Below, one piece after another: positions 1 to 7,201 of a stretch of 11,709 nt of DNA. Under the pieces are notes generated by a model. The model was not told the origin of the DNA, searched no databases, and saw nothing but the letters and a program-made list of their open reading frames with translations. A program made the translations under genes and the position numbers. The DNA is taken from assembly GCA_001774245.1 (NCBI GenBank), contig MEZF01000111.1:21894-33602 (forward strand). The letters are read 5' to 3'. The stretch comes from Candidatus Bathyarchaeota archaeon RBG_13_52_12. GTDB taxonomy: Archaea; Thermoproteota; Bathyarchaeia; TCS64. Every line of letters starts with the position of its first letter. Position 1 is the first letter of the stretch.

Positions 1-1
1 G

Positions 2-2005
2 GACTACAAGGTAGCAATCAAGGTGGAGACCCACAACCACCCATCGGCCATCGAGCCATTCGGCGGAGCTGCTACAGGGCTGGGAGGCGTCATCAGAGAC
101 ATTCTCGGTGTCTGGGCTGACCCTGTAGCCTGCACCGACGTGCTTTGCTTCGGCCCTCTAAACTACCCGTGGGAAAAACTACCCGAAGGTGTAAAGCACC
201 CGACCTACCTCTTCAACGGCGTAGTTGACGGAATAGGTAGCTATGGCAACAGCATAGGTATACCAACGGTTAACGGTGCGACACTCTTCGCCGAGGAGTA
301 CACAGGTAATGTAGTCGTCTATGCTGGCTGTATCGGTGTCCTCAGAAAAGATCAGTATCTCCGCCGGGCAAAACCCGGAGACTACTGTGTTTTAGCAGGG
401 GGTAAGACTGGCCTCGACGGCATCCATGGCGTCACATTCGCTTCAGCTGAATTGACGAAGGAGTCGGAGCAAGTCTCACGTCCAGCTGTTCAGATAGCCA
501 ACCCCATAGAGGAGGAGAAGCTGAAGCGGGCGATCCAGCAGATAAGCGAGCTTAGACTCGGTTCCGCTATCACTGACATCGGCGGGGGCGGTCTAAGCTG
601 CGGTGTTTGCGAGACCGCGGACAAATACGATCTCGGCGTCGACGTTGACCTCGACAAGATACCACTCAAGGCTGCGAAAATGGCTCCCTGGGAGATCTGG
701 ATCTCTGAAAGTCAGGAGAGGATGCTACTCGTAGTGCCGCCTGAGAACCTTGAACGTGTCCTCAAGATTTTCAGGGACGAACAGACAGAAGCGAACGCTA
801 TCGGTAGATACAACGGATCTGGGGTGGTAAAGCTCACCTACAAGGGTTTCAAGGTCGCGGAGATTAACCTCAAGTCGCTGTTCAACCCGCCGAAGACCAC
901 GAGGGCCGCTAATTGGACCGATCCAAAGCTGATTGAACCCGCCTTCGACCAGCCGAATAACCTGGGAAATGTACTGCTCAAACTTCTCGCTGGCTACAAC
1001 ATAGCGAGCAAGGAGAAGGTTGTGCGCCGCTACGACCAGGAGGTAAAGGGGCAAACAGTCGTGAAGCCCATGCAGGGCTGGAACGCGGGTCCCAGCGACG
1101 GAGCAGTGATCAAGCCCCTCAACGACTCGATGATTGGAGTATCGATCTCGTCAGGTATCAATCCGAGATACGGCAAGATCAGCCCATATTGGATGGCTGC
1201 AAGCGTCATCGACGAGGCTATAAGGAACAACGTCGCCATCGGCGGAAGGAGAATAGCCCTCCTCGATAACTTCACATGGGGTAGCCCCGAGTACATTGAC
1301 AGGATCGGTAGCCTCGTCGAGTCTTGTAAAGCGTGCTACGACTTCGGCATCGCATACGGGGCGCCCTTCATCTCCGGAAAGGACAGCCTCTATAACGAGT
1401 CACCATTAGGCCCAGTCGTGCCGACGCTGCTAATAACCGCCCTCGGCATCGTGCCAAACATTGAAGACGTAGTCACGATGGATCTTAAGGAAGCGGGCAA
1501 TAAGATCTATATCGTGGGCGAGACCGCGCCCGAGTTAGGCGGCTCAGAGTACTATCATTTGATGGGCTACCTAGGCTCGTCGGTGCCCAAACTCGACGCA
1601 GCGAAGGCCTCGACCGCATACAGGCGGTTAACCGCCGCGATCGATGCAGGATACGTTAGAAGTTGTCACGATGTCTCTGAGGGTGGGCTGGGTGTCTCGC
1701 TTGCAGAGATGGCGTTCACGGGTGGTCTAGGGCTCGAAATCGACTTGGCAAATGTGCCTCTAGTCATCAAGATGCGTGACGATCATCTACTCTTCAGCGA
1801 GTCGAATGGTAGACTCCTAGTGGAGGTGCACGAGGGAGAAGCGGACGCCTTTGAGAAACTCATGAAGGGTTCCACGATGGCATGGGTAGGCTCCGTCAAA
1901 AAGGAGCCCCGGTTCAGGGTGAAAAAGGCAGGTAATAAGATTATAGATTTAGCTAATGAGGAGACGATTCAGGCGTGGAAGACTCCCCTGGAGGCTAAAC
2001 GATGA
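2..2005 (+). CDS. purL: Phosphoribosylformylglycinamidine synthase, large subunit PurL (5' end cut by window)
   Basis: Synthetase subunit of FGAM synthase: ATP-dependent amidation of FGAR to FGAM, step 4 of IMP synthesis, using ammonia delivered by PurQ. The frame is open from base 2. The GTG at 23 is an internal Val of the substrate motif V-E-T-H-N-H-P-S (window residues 8-15), not a start, so the gene begins outside the window. Further marks are G-G-A-A-T-G (21-26), D-I-G-G-G-G-L (from 192), S-G-K-D-S (458-462) and H-D-V-S-E-G-G (from 556), the repeated halves of the AIR-synthase-like fold. The 667 visible residues fit a small-type PurL of about 740-760 residues lacking roughly the first 90, which include the S-E-H-C region. 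Small-type PurL works with separate PurQ and PurS. PurQ follows directly; PurS is not in the window. The stop overlaps the purQ start (ATGA). Confidence 0.97.
   Translation, partial: DYKVAIKVETHNHPSAIEPFGGAATGLGGVIRDILGVWADPVACTDVLCFGPLNYPWEKLPEGVKHPTYLFNGVVDGIGSYGNSIGIPTVNGATLFAEEYTGNVVVYAGCIGVLRKDQYLRRAKPGDYCVLAGGKTGLDGIHGVTFASAELTKESEQVSRPAVQIANPIEEEKLKRAIQQISELRLGSAITDIGGGGLSCGVCETADKYDLGVDVDLDKIPLKAAKMAPWEIWISESQERMLLVVPPENLERVLKIFRDEQTEANAIGRYNGSGVVKLTYKGFKVAEINLKSLFNPPKTTRAANWTDPKLIEPAFDQPNNLGNVLLKLLAGYNIASKEKVVRRYDQEVKGQTVVKPMQGWNAGPSDGAVIKPLNDSMIGVSISSGINPRYGKISPYWMAASVIDEAIRNNVAIGGRRIALLDNFTWGSPEYIDRIGSLVESCKACYDFGIAYGAPFISGKDSLYNESPLGPVVPTLLITALGIVPNIEDVVTMDLKEAGNKIYIVGETAPELGGSEYYHLMGYLGSSVPKLDAAKASTAYRRLTAAIDAGYVRSCHDVSEGGLGVSLAEMAFTGGLGLEIDLANVPLVIKMRDDHLLFSESNGRLLVEVHEGEADAFEKLMKGSTMAWVGSVKKEPRFRVKKAGNKIIDLANEETIQAWKTPLEAKR
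1990..1994 (+). promoter_or_regulatory. Ribosome binding site of purQ
   Basis: GGAGG inside the 3' end of purL, 7 nt before the purQ ATG at 2002. It supports this start and translation-coupled expression of purL-purQ. Confidence 0.7.
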
Positions 2006-2814
2006 AGCGTGAAGATATCCGGGTCCTGCTCATGAGGGCACCCGGCACGAACTGTGACCTCGAGACCGTACGTGCCTTCCGCCACCTCGGCGTCCAAGCC
2101 GAGCTAGTTCATACCCAGGAAGTCTTTAAGAAAAAGAATCTCCTCGACTACAACGTCCTAGTCTTCCCCGGTGGCTTTAGTTACGGTGACTATGTGCGGA
2201 GCGGTGCAATCTGGGCGAAGGAGTGCGAATACAGAATAGGGCCTGAGCTGGAGACGTTTGTTGATGAGGGCCGGCCTGTGCTTGGTGTCTGTAATGGTTT
2301 CCAACAGCTCGTCGAGTTAGGCTTTTTACCTGCCTTTGAGGGAAAGTCAAAATACCCGCAGGCAGCGTTAGCGAACAGCAGCCACGGTTACCAGAATCGG
2401 TGGATCAGGATGAAGTATGTAGGCCATGGGAACTGCGGTATGATGGGGTACCTCAATCCAGGTCAGGTCATTGCTTGTCCCGTGGCGCACGGGGAGGGGC
2501 GCTTCGTCTTCCCTAAGGAAGGGGAAGCGGAAATGCTTAGGAGCCTATACGACCGTGACATGCTGGTATGGCGCTATGTCGGGGCGAATGGGGCCTTCGC
2601 GGAGGGTTGCTGGCCTGAGAATCCGAATGGTGCCTTCCACGACATCGCTGGTATCTGCAACCCTGAGGGGACGGTGCTCGGGCTGATGCCCCACCCTGAG
2701 AGGTCGTATGATGGGTGGCTGATGCCGGAGTGGACTCGCGAAGGGCTAAAAAGGTACGGGGACGGACGCGCCTTCTACGAGAGCATCGTGAAGTATACGG
2801 AGAAGCGCTTCTAA
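2002..2814 (+). CDS. purQ: Phosphoribosylformylglycinamidine synthase, glutaminase subunit PurQ
   Basis: Class I glutamine amidotransferase that releases ammonia from glutamine for PurL in FGAM synthesis. Visible motifs: A-P-G-T-N-C-D near the N-terminus (14-20), oxyanion region F-P-G-G-F-S-Y-G-D (55-63), nucleophile elbow G-V-C-N-G-F-Q with Cys97, H-G-E-G-R-F (163-168), and the catalytic pair His231/Glu233 in P-H-P-E-R. The full triad is present, so the enzyme should be active. At 270 residues it is longer than typical bacterial PurQ (about 215-230). The extra length appears to lie between the nucleophile and H-G-E-G-R-F, and in a C-terminal tail after P-H-P-E-R. The start overlaps the purL stop by 4 bp and has a GGAGG site, so the two subunits are surely cotranscribed and coupled. 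Confidence 0.97.
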   Translation: MKREDIRVLLMRAPGTNCDLETVRAFRHLGVQAELVHTQEVFKKKNLLDYNVLVFPGGFSYGDYVRSGAIWAKECEYRIGPELETFVDEGRPVLGVCNGFQQLVELGFLPAFEGKSKYPQAALANSSHGYQNRWIRMKYVGHGNCGMMGYLNPGQVIACPVAHGEGRFVFPKEGEAEMLRSLYDRDMLVWRYVGANGAFAEGCWPENPNGAFHDIAGICNPEGTVLGLMPHPERSYDGWLMPEWTREGLKRYGDGRAFYESIVKYTEKRF

Positions 2815-2840
2815 GCTACACCGAACTTGTAGTACTATAG

Positions 2841-2880
2841 ATAATAATAAATTTTTAAAGCATCTGACTGAGCAATTTTT
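2841..2880. terminator. T-rich bidirectional terminator between purQ and purE
   Basis: The 66-bp gap between the facing ends of purQ and purE holds two T5 runs on the + strand (2852-2856 and 2876-2880) and an ATAATAATAAAT stretch that reads T-rich on the - strand. Archaeal RNA polymerase terminates at oligo-T runs in the non-template strand, so both genes could end here. No strong hairpin is visible. Confidence 0.5.
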
Positions 2881-3321
2881 CTAGCTTGAAGCTCTCTTTC
2901 GCCTGTATTCTGCGAGTCTTTCATCAAGTTTCTTATCGGAGAGAGCTAGTATCTCGACAGCTAGGAGGGCAGCGTTCTTGGCCCCATCAATGCCTACCGT
3001 TGCGACTGGGACGCCAGTGGGCATCTGTACGATGCTGAGAAGGGCATCTATTCCACCGAGTTTTACCTCTTTTGGGACACCAATTACTGGCTTAATGGTT
3101 AGGGCAGCGACTGCTCCAGGAAGGGCAGCAGCCAGCCCAGCGATACAGATGAAGACTTGTGCATCGGTATCATTTACGAACTGGGTTAGCGCCTTTGGGC
3201 TCCTGTGAGCCGAGAGGGTCCTCTGATAATATTCCACACCGAATTCTTTAAGGATCGTGGAAGCGGCGTCGCTAAGTTCCTTGTCGGAGTCGCTGCCGAC
3301 GATGATCGCTACCTTTTGCAT
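2881..3321 (-). CDS. purE: PurE, N5-CAIR mutase / AIR carboxylase
   Basis: PurE forms CAIR in step 6 of IMP synthesis, from N5-CAIR (class I, with PurK) or from AIR and CO2 (class II). The 146 residues contain G-S-D-S-D (9-13), S-A-H-R-S-P (37-42, with His39 matching the catalytic His of the family), I-A-G-L-A-A-A-L-P-G (60-69), G-V-P (81-83) and S-I-V-Q-M-P-T-G-V-P-V (96-106), in the order expected for a single-domain PurE. Bacterial class I enzymes read A-A-H-L-P-G where this one reads A-A-A-L-P-G, so a second active-site His appears replaced by Ala66. No purK is present in the window, so the class cannot be settled. The ATG at 3321 has no clear Shine-Dalgarno site, and a weak TATA-like stretch about 25 nt upstream suggests a leaderless message. 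The gene faces purQ and is divergent from the MFS gene. Confidence 0.93.
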   Translation of the reverse strand: MQKVAIIVGSDSDKELSDAASTILKEFGVEYYQRTLSAHRSPKALTQFVNDTDAQVFICIAGLAAALPGAVAALTIKPVIGVPKEVKLGGIDALLSIVQMPTGVPVATVGIDGAKNAALLAVEILALSDKKLDERLAEYRRKRASS

Positions 3322-3370
3322 GGGGTAGAATCAAGCAGGTGAGCTTATGAAAGTAGTCCCCTGGAGTTGG

Positions 3371-3384
3371 AACTTATATTAGTT
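3371..3384. promoter_or_regulatory. TATA-like, near-palindromic element between purE and MFS gene 1
   Basis: AACTTATATTAGTT is close to its own reverse complement. On + it lies about 35-45 nt before the TTG of the MFS gene. On - it lies about 50-60 nt before purE. It is the best TATA candidate for the MFS gene and could serve both directions. No transcript start is known. Confidence 0.4.
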
Positions 3385-3417
3385 GGACCTTTTCATTCAT
3401 CCGAGTAGGGTTCCAGT

Positions 3418-4686
3418 TTGCCACGCCTCCTAGAGTTCCTTCGCGGAAACGTTCTAGTTATGACCGTCTGCGAATGCGTCATGAGGTCGACCATCGATAT
3501 CATCTGGCCCTTCCTCAGCCTCTATGTATTGGAACTTGGGGGTAGCTACCAGACAATCGGTTTAATCATGTCAGGGGCGAGCCTTGGCAGCCTGATCCTG
3601 TACCCATTGGGTGGATACATTGCAGACTACCAAGGGAGAATCAAACTAATCGGCTACATGACCTTCGTTTATGCTGTCGCTTTACTGATCACTGGGCTCG
3701 GTGAGTCGTGGCAGTGGCTCGCCCTCGGGCTGTTTTTCCTGAATTTGACCACCTTCTATTGGCCCGCAATACAGGCTCTCATTGCCGATTCTATTCCCCC
3801 AAGGCAGCGTGGGATAGGCTTCGCAGTTATCGAGGCGATCCCTACGGGATTCGGCCTTATCGCCCCAGTAACTGGTGCCTGGCTGATTAACTCCCTTGGG
3901 ATGAGAACAGCCATGAAGGGGCTGTTCCTTGGCTCATTCATAATAGTGTCAGTCCTTGCTCTCTACAGGCTGAAGTTCCTGAAAGAAACAGTCGAGAACC
4001 CCAAAAAGTTAGATCTTTCACCACGTGGCCTGCTGAGACTTGTCGCCAAATCCTATAGTGGCGTCTTCAAAGTGTTATCAGAGATAACTCGGGAGCTCTG
4101 GAAGCTCTCCATACTTGTCACTATCCTCGTCTTCTCAGCTTCCTTCGCTAGCAACTTCTGGGTAGTTCGCGCCACACAGATCATCGGTCTGAGCGTACAA
4201 GAGTGGGCAATGGTTATTCTCGCCTCAGGAATTGTAGGGGTTATACTTGGGATACCTGCTGGTAAGATAATTGATCTAATATCTAAGAGGCGAGTAGCAG
4301 GAGTCTGCGTCATCCTGGGTGCTATCTTCTCCTTCCTGTTCTTGAGAGTATCCACCTTCAACGAGGTCCTATTGTTAGCTATCGCAGCAGCAACAGTAGA
4401 CTCCTTCCTTAATCCTTCACTCAAGAGCCTCTTCGCTGACTTGACTCCCCGCAGCATCCGGGGGAGGGCTATGGCACTGGTCGGTGGTGGTGGCTTGAAC
4501 CTAATGCGGAACGTATATACCAACAGTTTACTCGTCAAGTTATTCCAGACAGCTGGGACGTTTCTCAGCGGATACGTCTATGGGCTCGAAGCCTCATTGC
4601 CTTGGCTAATACTCTCGTCAACGATGCTCGCCGTAGGGCTTGGATTCCTGGTCGCATTGTCGGATCCCGGTACGCCTGAGGAGTGA
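3418..4686 (+). CDS. Major facilitator superfamily transporter, paralog 1
   Basis: Integral membrane transporter of 422 residues with about 12 hydrophobic segments, the usual MFS size. MFS motif A is clear after the second helix, G-G-Y-I-A-D-Y-Q-G-R-I-K (65-76). A second-half copy, G-I-P-A-G-K-I-I-D-L-I-S-K-R-R, fits the expected internal repeat. The TTG start at 3418 is the first possible start after an in-frame TAG at 3406. The alternative ATG at 3460 would remove F-L-R-G-N-V-L, which matches F-M-K-G-N-V-L in the paralog at 10573, so TTG is preferred. The paralog shares a 17-residue identical stretch across motif A. Substrate unknown: proximity to purine genes is suggestive only, and drug or sugar efflux is equally possible. 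It is divergent from purE. Confidence 0.9.
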   Translation: MPRLLEFLRGNVLVMTVCECVMRSTIDIIWPFLSLYVLELGGSYQTIGLIMSGASLGSLILYPLGGYIADYQGRIKLIGYMTFVYAVALLITGLGESWQWLALGLFFLNLTTFYWPAIQALIADSIPPRQRGIGFAVIEAIPTGFGLIAPVTGAWLINSLGMRTAMKGLFLGSFIIVSVLALYRLKFLKETVENPKKLDLSPRGLLRLVAKSYSGVFKVLSEITRELWKLSILVTILVFSASFASNFWVVRATQIIGLSVQEWAMVILASGIVGVILGIPAGKIIDLISKRRVAGVCVILGAIFSFLFLRVSTFNEVLLLAIAAATVDSFLNPSLKSLFADLTPRSIRGRAMALVGGGGLNLMRNVYTNSLLVKLFQTAGTFLSGYVYGLEASLPWLILSSTMLAVGLGFLVALSDPGTPEE

Positions 4687-4703
4687 ATCACAAACTTGGG
4701 AAA

Positions 4704-4710
4704 ACTTATC
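4704..4710 (+). promoter_or_regulatory. TATA-like box of the small membrane protein gene
   Basis: ACTTATC centred about 28 nt before the ATG at 4735, the spacing expected for a leaderless archaeal transcript. It resembles ACTTATA before the gene at 8318 and ACTTATATT before the gene at 3418. Confidence 0.4.
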
Positions 4711-4734
4711 CCATGAACCAATTAACTATGGTCG

Positions 4735-4920
4735 ATGGGAGTCCAGGGTATAGTCCTCTTCCCGATAGGCATCTTCTTCGTCCTAGTTGGAGTGATCATC
4801 GCAGTTGACGCCCCCTTCATGAAGGAGATACTCGACGAGGTCGAATTCCTCAAAAAAAGCAGGAGGATCATAGGAACCGCCATTGCACTGATTGGCTTCG
4901 TCCTAATCTTACTCAGCTAA
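4735..4920 (+). CDS. Small two-helix membrane protein, unknown function
   Basis: A 61-residue protein not recognised as any named family. It has two hydrophobic segments (about residues 4-24 and 43-60) joined by a charged loop of about 18 residues containing A-P-F-M-K-E-I-L-D-E-V-E-F-L-K-K. Arg-Arg sits just before the second helix. The layout is a simple helical hairpin in the membrane. The ATG at 4735 has a TATA-like box about 28 nt upstream and no Shine-Dalgarno site, consistent with a leaderless start; an ATG at 4728 is in another frame. It lies 48 bp after the MFS gene and 41 bp before the glycosyltransferase-like gene, all on +, so it may share a transcript with the latter. It could assist either neighbour in the membrane, but nothing in the sequence proves this. 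Confidence 0.65.
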   Translation: MGVQGIVLFPIGIFFVLVGVIIAVDAPFMKEILDEVEFLKKSRRIIGTAIALIGFVLILLS

Positions 4921-4961
4921 TCGGCGTAGATATGATTAAGCTCCAATACATCTCCTAATCC

Positions 4962-5753
4962 ATGCCAAACGTCGCCGTCGTCACAACACTTCACGACTCC
5001 AGTGGCTGGAGCCTCGAACATCTCAAAAAACATGCATCGCTGTTCGATGAGCTTTACGAAAGTCGCCTCGTGGTCGCTACGAGGGGCACAAGCATGGGTG
5101 TCGTTGAAGCTCTCCAAGGAACTGGGTGGACGCTCATCTCCCATAGGAGCAAAGTAGGAGTTGAGTACATCTCAGATTCCCGAAGGAGAGTCCTAAAAGC
5201 CGGACTAGACTCAGGCTCAAAATTTATGCACATTATAGACATGGATCGCCTCCTCCACTGGGCAAAGCACTACCCTGAAGAGCTAAAGGAGATCACGAAT
5301 TTAATCCCTTCACACAAGTTCCTCATCATTGGTAGGACGGGTAGAGCGTTTAGCACCCACCCTCGAAACCAGACGGAAACCGAAGCTCTTGCGAACAAGG
5401 TCTTTTCACTGATTTATGGAAAAGACGTCGACATAACCGCGGCTTCCCGTGGCGTATCACGGGAAGCCGCAGAAATCATTCTAAAGAGTTCAAAGGGTGG
5501 TTATTTCGACTCCGACTCGGAGTGGCCGACTCTCCTCCTCACCGCAGGTGTTGAAATAGGATACATCGAGACTGAGGGGCTTGGGTGGGAGACCCGCCTC
5601 AAGAGGCAAGAAATGACACTCCCAGACGGCAAGAGAGTCGATGTGAAGAAATACTACGAGTCTAACCCAGAGTCATGGGTATACAGGACGATGCTCGCCT
5701 ACAGAATATCCAAGACAGCCCTCAACACCTACCGAGGAATTCAAGAAACCTAA
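4962..5753 (+). CDS. Putative GT-A-like glycosyl/nucleotidyl transferase, family not recognised
   Basis: A 263-residue soluble protein with no signal peptide or membrane helix, not assignable to a named family by eye. Features hinting at a GT-A fold are an opening hydrophobic strand N-V-A-V-V-T-T-L-H-D (3-12), an Arg-rich helix followed by A-G-L-D-S-G-S-K-F (80-88), then a hydrophobic strand ending in an acidic D-M-D-R (93-96). The last resembles the metal/nucleotide-sugar D-x-D site of glycosyltransferases. A second acidic patch, D-S-D-S-E-W-P (183-189), and W-rich segments follow. Function is inferred from this pattern only; another nucleotide-binding role is possible. The ATG at 4962 lacks a clear Shine-Dalgarno site. 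The gene follows the small membrane protein by 41 bp and its stop overlaps the purF stop on the other strand. Confidence 0.7.
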   Translation: MPNVAVVTTLHDSSGWSLEHLKKHASLFDELYESRLVVATRGTSMGVVEALQGTGWTLISHRSKVGVEYISDSRRRVLKAGLDSGSKFMHIIDMDRLLHWAKHYPEELKEITNLIPSHKFLIIGRTGRAFSTHPRNQTETEALANKVFSLIYGKDVDITAASRGVSREAAEIILKSSKGGYFDSDSEWPTLLLTAGVEIGYIETEGLGWETRLKRQEMTLPDGKRVDVKKYYESNPESWVYRTMLAYRISKTALNTYRGIQET

Positions 5754-7201
5754 GTCGACTCGTAAATTCTCCCCTTCTCCGTCTCGCCACGCTTTAACTT
5801 GTTCCACATTTCTTTAGCGAGAGAGTCCGCCATCGGCGTCGGATAGTCGTTTGTCATGCAACCCAGGCAGAACTGCTCACGGGTTAATTCAGTGCATTTG
5901 ACGTAATCTTCGATTGTGAGATAGTTGACGCTGTCTGCATCCACCTCCACGGCAATTTCCTCAGGAGTCATTCTTGCTCCGATGAGTTGAGAATAGGTAG
6001 CCATATCGATGCCGTAGAAACACGGCCCTAGGATGCGCGGGTATGTTATGAAGAGATGTATCTCCCTGGCCCCTGCTGCCCTGAGCCTCTTTACCGTCGC
6101 CCTCGTTGTGTCGCCTCTAACAATGCTGTCATCAACGACAGCCAGCCTCTTCCCCTTGATGAGAGGCTCGAGGATGTTCACCTTCCTGAAGATGACGCTG
6201 TCTCTGTACTCGACATCGGTTATGAAGGCACGCTGTGTAACGTATCTATGCCTCCTCGTGGCTCGCTCCCATGGTATCCCCGCCTCCTCGTGGAATCCAT
6301 ACGCAGCGTCATCCGCTGTCTCAGGGAGACTTACTACTACATCGCACCTCTTCGCCTTCTCAGCGTAGATGTGAGCGAGGGCGCGTCCGAATTCGACGCG
6401 CGCCTGGTAAACGAACTTTTCTTTGACTCGGCTGTCGGGGCGCATGAAGTACGCGAACTCGAAGGCGCAGAATGCGCGCCTTTGGCTCTCTACGAGCTGT
6501 CTCCTAATGACTTCCTCTTCCTCTACGGCCATGAATTCTCCGGGACTTAACTCGTGGTCCCATTTGATTCCGTTTATGTCAAGGCCGACACTCTCGGAAC
6601 TGAAAGCATGAACGCCCTTCGACTTACCATAGCAGAGTGGCTTAACACCGATGGGATCCTTGAAAGCGAAGAGGGTGCCATCGTCGACAATGCCAGTGAC
6701 AGCGAAACTCCCGTCTATCCCCCCCATACACGCACGGGCAGCCTCTTCGATACTCCCCGTTTCCTCCAACTTCTGAAGGATGAGAAGGGCTAAGGCGTGA
6801 GTATCCGAGTAGCTTTGATCAACCCCGACCCTCTTCTGTAGGTCTCGGACGTTGACTATATTGCCGTTGAAGCTGATTGCGACGCTCCTCTTTTCCCCAT
6901 TGACTCTAATAGGCATCGCGTCCCGCTGCCGTGCACCTAAATCGAGGGAGCCCGATGTCGCGTAGCGAACGTTCCCAATTCCCACGGACCCTTTGAGGGA
7001 CTTAACATCGAACCCAAAGCCCTGATTCGGAGGGATCAAACCTAATTGAGTATAGACCTCGATGTCTCCATCCCAGGTGGCGAAGCCATGGCTCTGGTGC
7101 CCCCTGTGGTTCTGAGCCAACATCCCCCAATAGAGCATATGGAAGACTTCTCCATTCGTAACTTGCGCGCCGAATACGCCACACTTCTCGGCTAGATTCA
7201 C
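5750..7201 (-). CDS. purF: Amidophosphoribosyltransferase PurF
   Basis: First committed enzyme of purine synthesis: PRPP plus glutamine gives 5-phosphoribosylamine. The GTG start at 7201 overlaps the purC stop (GTGA) and has GAGGG 7 nt upstream. A short propeptide M-N-L-A-E-K precedes Cys7, the expected N-terminal nucleophile after processing. The Ntn glutaminase domain (about 7-235) has R-Y-A-T (79-82), N-G-N (112-114) and S-D-T (132-134). The phosphoribosyltransferase domain carries the PRPP motif V-V-D-D-S-I-V-R-G-D-T-T (355-366). Cys245, Cys394, Cys445 and Cys448 sit where the Bacillus-type enzyme binds a [4Fe-4S] cluster, so this one probably has a cluster too. Divergent points: R-G-H-Q-S-H-G replaces the usual R-G-Q-(E/D)-x-x-G, and F-N-G-N replaces H-N-G-N. 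At 483 residues the length is normal. Confidence 0.95.
   Translation of the reverse strand: MNLAEKCGVFGAQVTNGEVFHMLYWGMLAQNHRGHQSHGFATWDGDIEVYTQLGLIPPNQGFGFDVKSLKGSVGIGNVRYATSGSLDLGARQRDAMPIRVNGEKRSVAISFNGNIVNVRDLQKRVGVDQSYSDTHALALLILQKLEETGSIEEAARACMGGIDGSFAVTGIVDDGTLFAFKDPIGVKPLCYGKSKGVHAFSSESVGLDINGIKWDHELSPGEFMAVEEEEVIRRQLVESQRRAFCAFEFAYFMRPDSRVKEKFVYQARVEFGRALAHIYAEKAKRCDVVVSLPETADDAAYGFHEEAGIPWERATRRHRYVTQRAFITDVEYRDSVIFRKVNILEPLIKGKRLAVVDDSIVRGDTTRATVKRLRAAGAREIHLFITYPRILGPCFYGIDMATYSQLIGARMTPEEIAVEVDADSVNYLTIEDYVKCTELTREQFCLGCMTNDYPTPMADSLAKEMWNKLKRGETEKGRIYEST

Noticed and set aside
23..25. GTG as a start of purL
   Set aside because: It encodes the Val of the conserved V-E-T-H-N-H-P-S motif and the frame is open to the window edge, so the gene starts upstream.
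725..1296. Minus-strand frames of 109 and 88 codons opposite purL
   Set aside because: Both lie inside conserved purL sequence and encode nothing recognisable.
4053..4538. 161-codon minus-strand frame opposite the first MFS gene
   Set aside because: Shadow of a clear MFS gene with conserved motifs; no start signals and no family features.
6056..6793. Long antisense reading frame (164 plus 79 codons) on + opposite purF
   Set aside because: It lies wholly within a well-supported purF, is broken by a stop, and shows no recognisable motif; it reflects the codon bias of purF.
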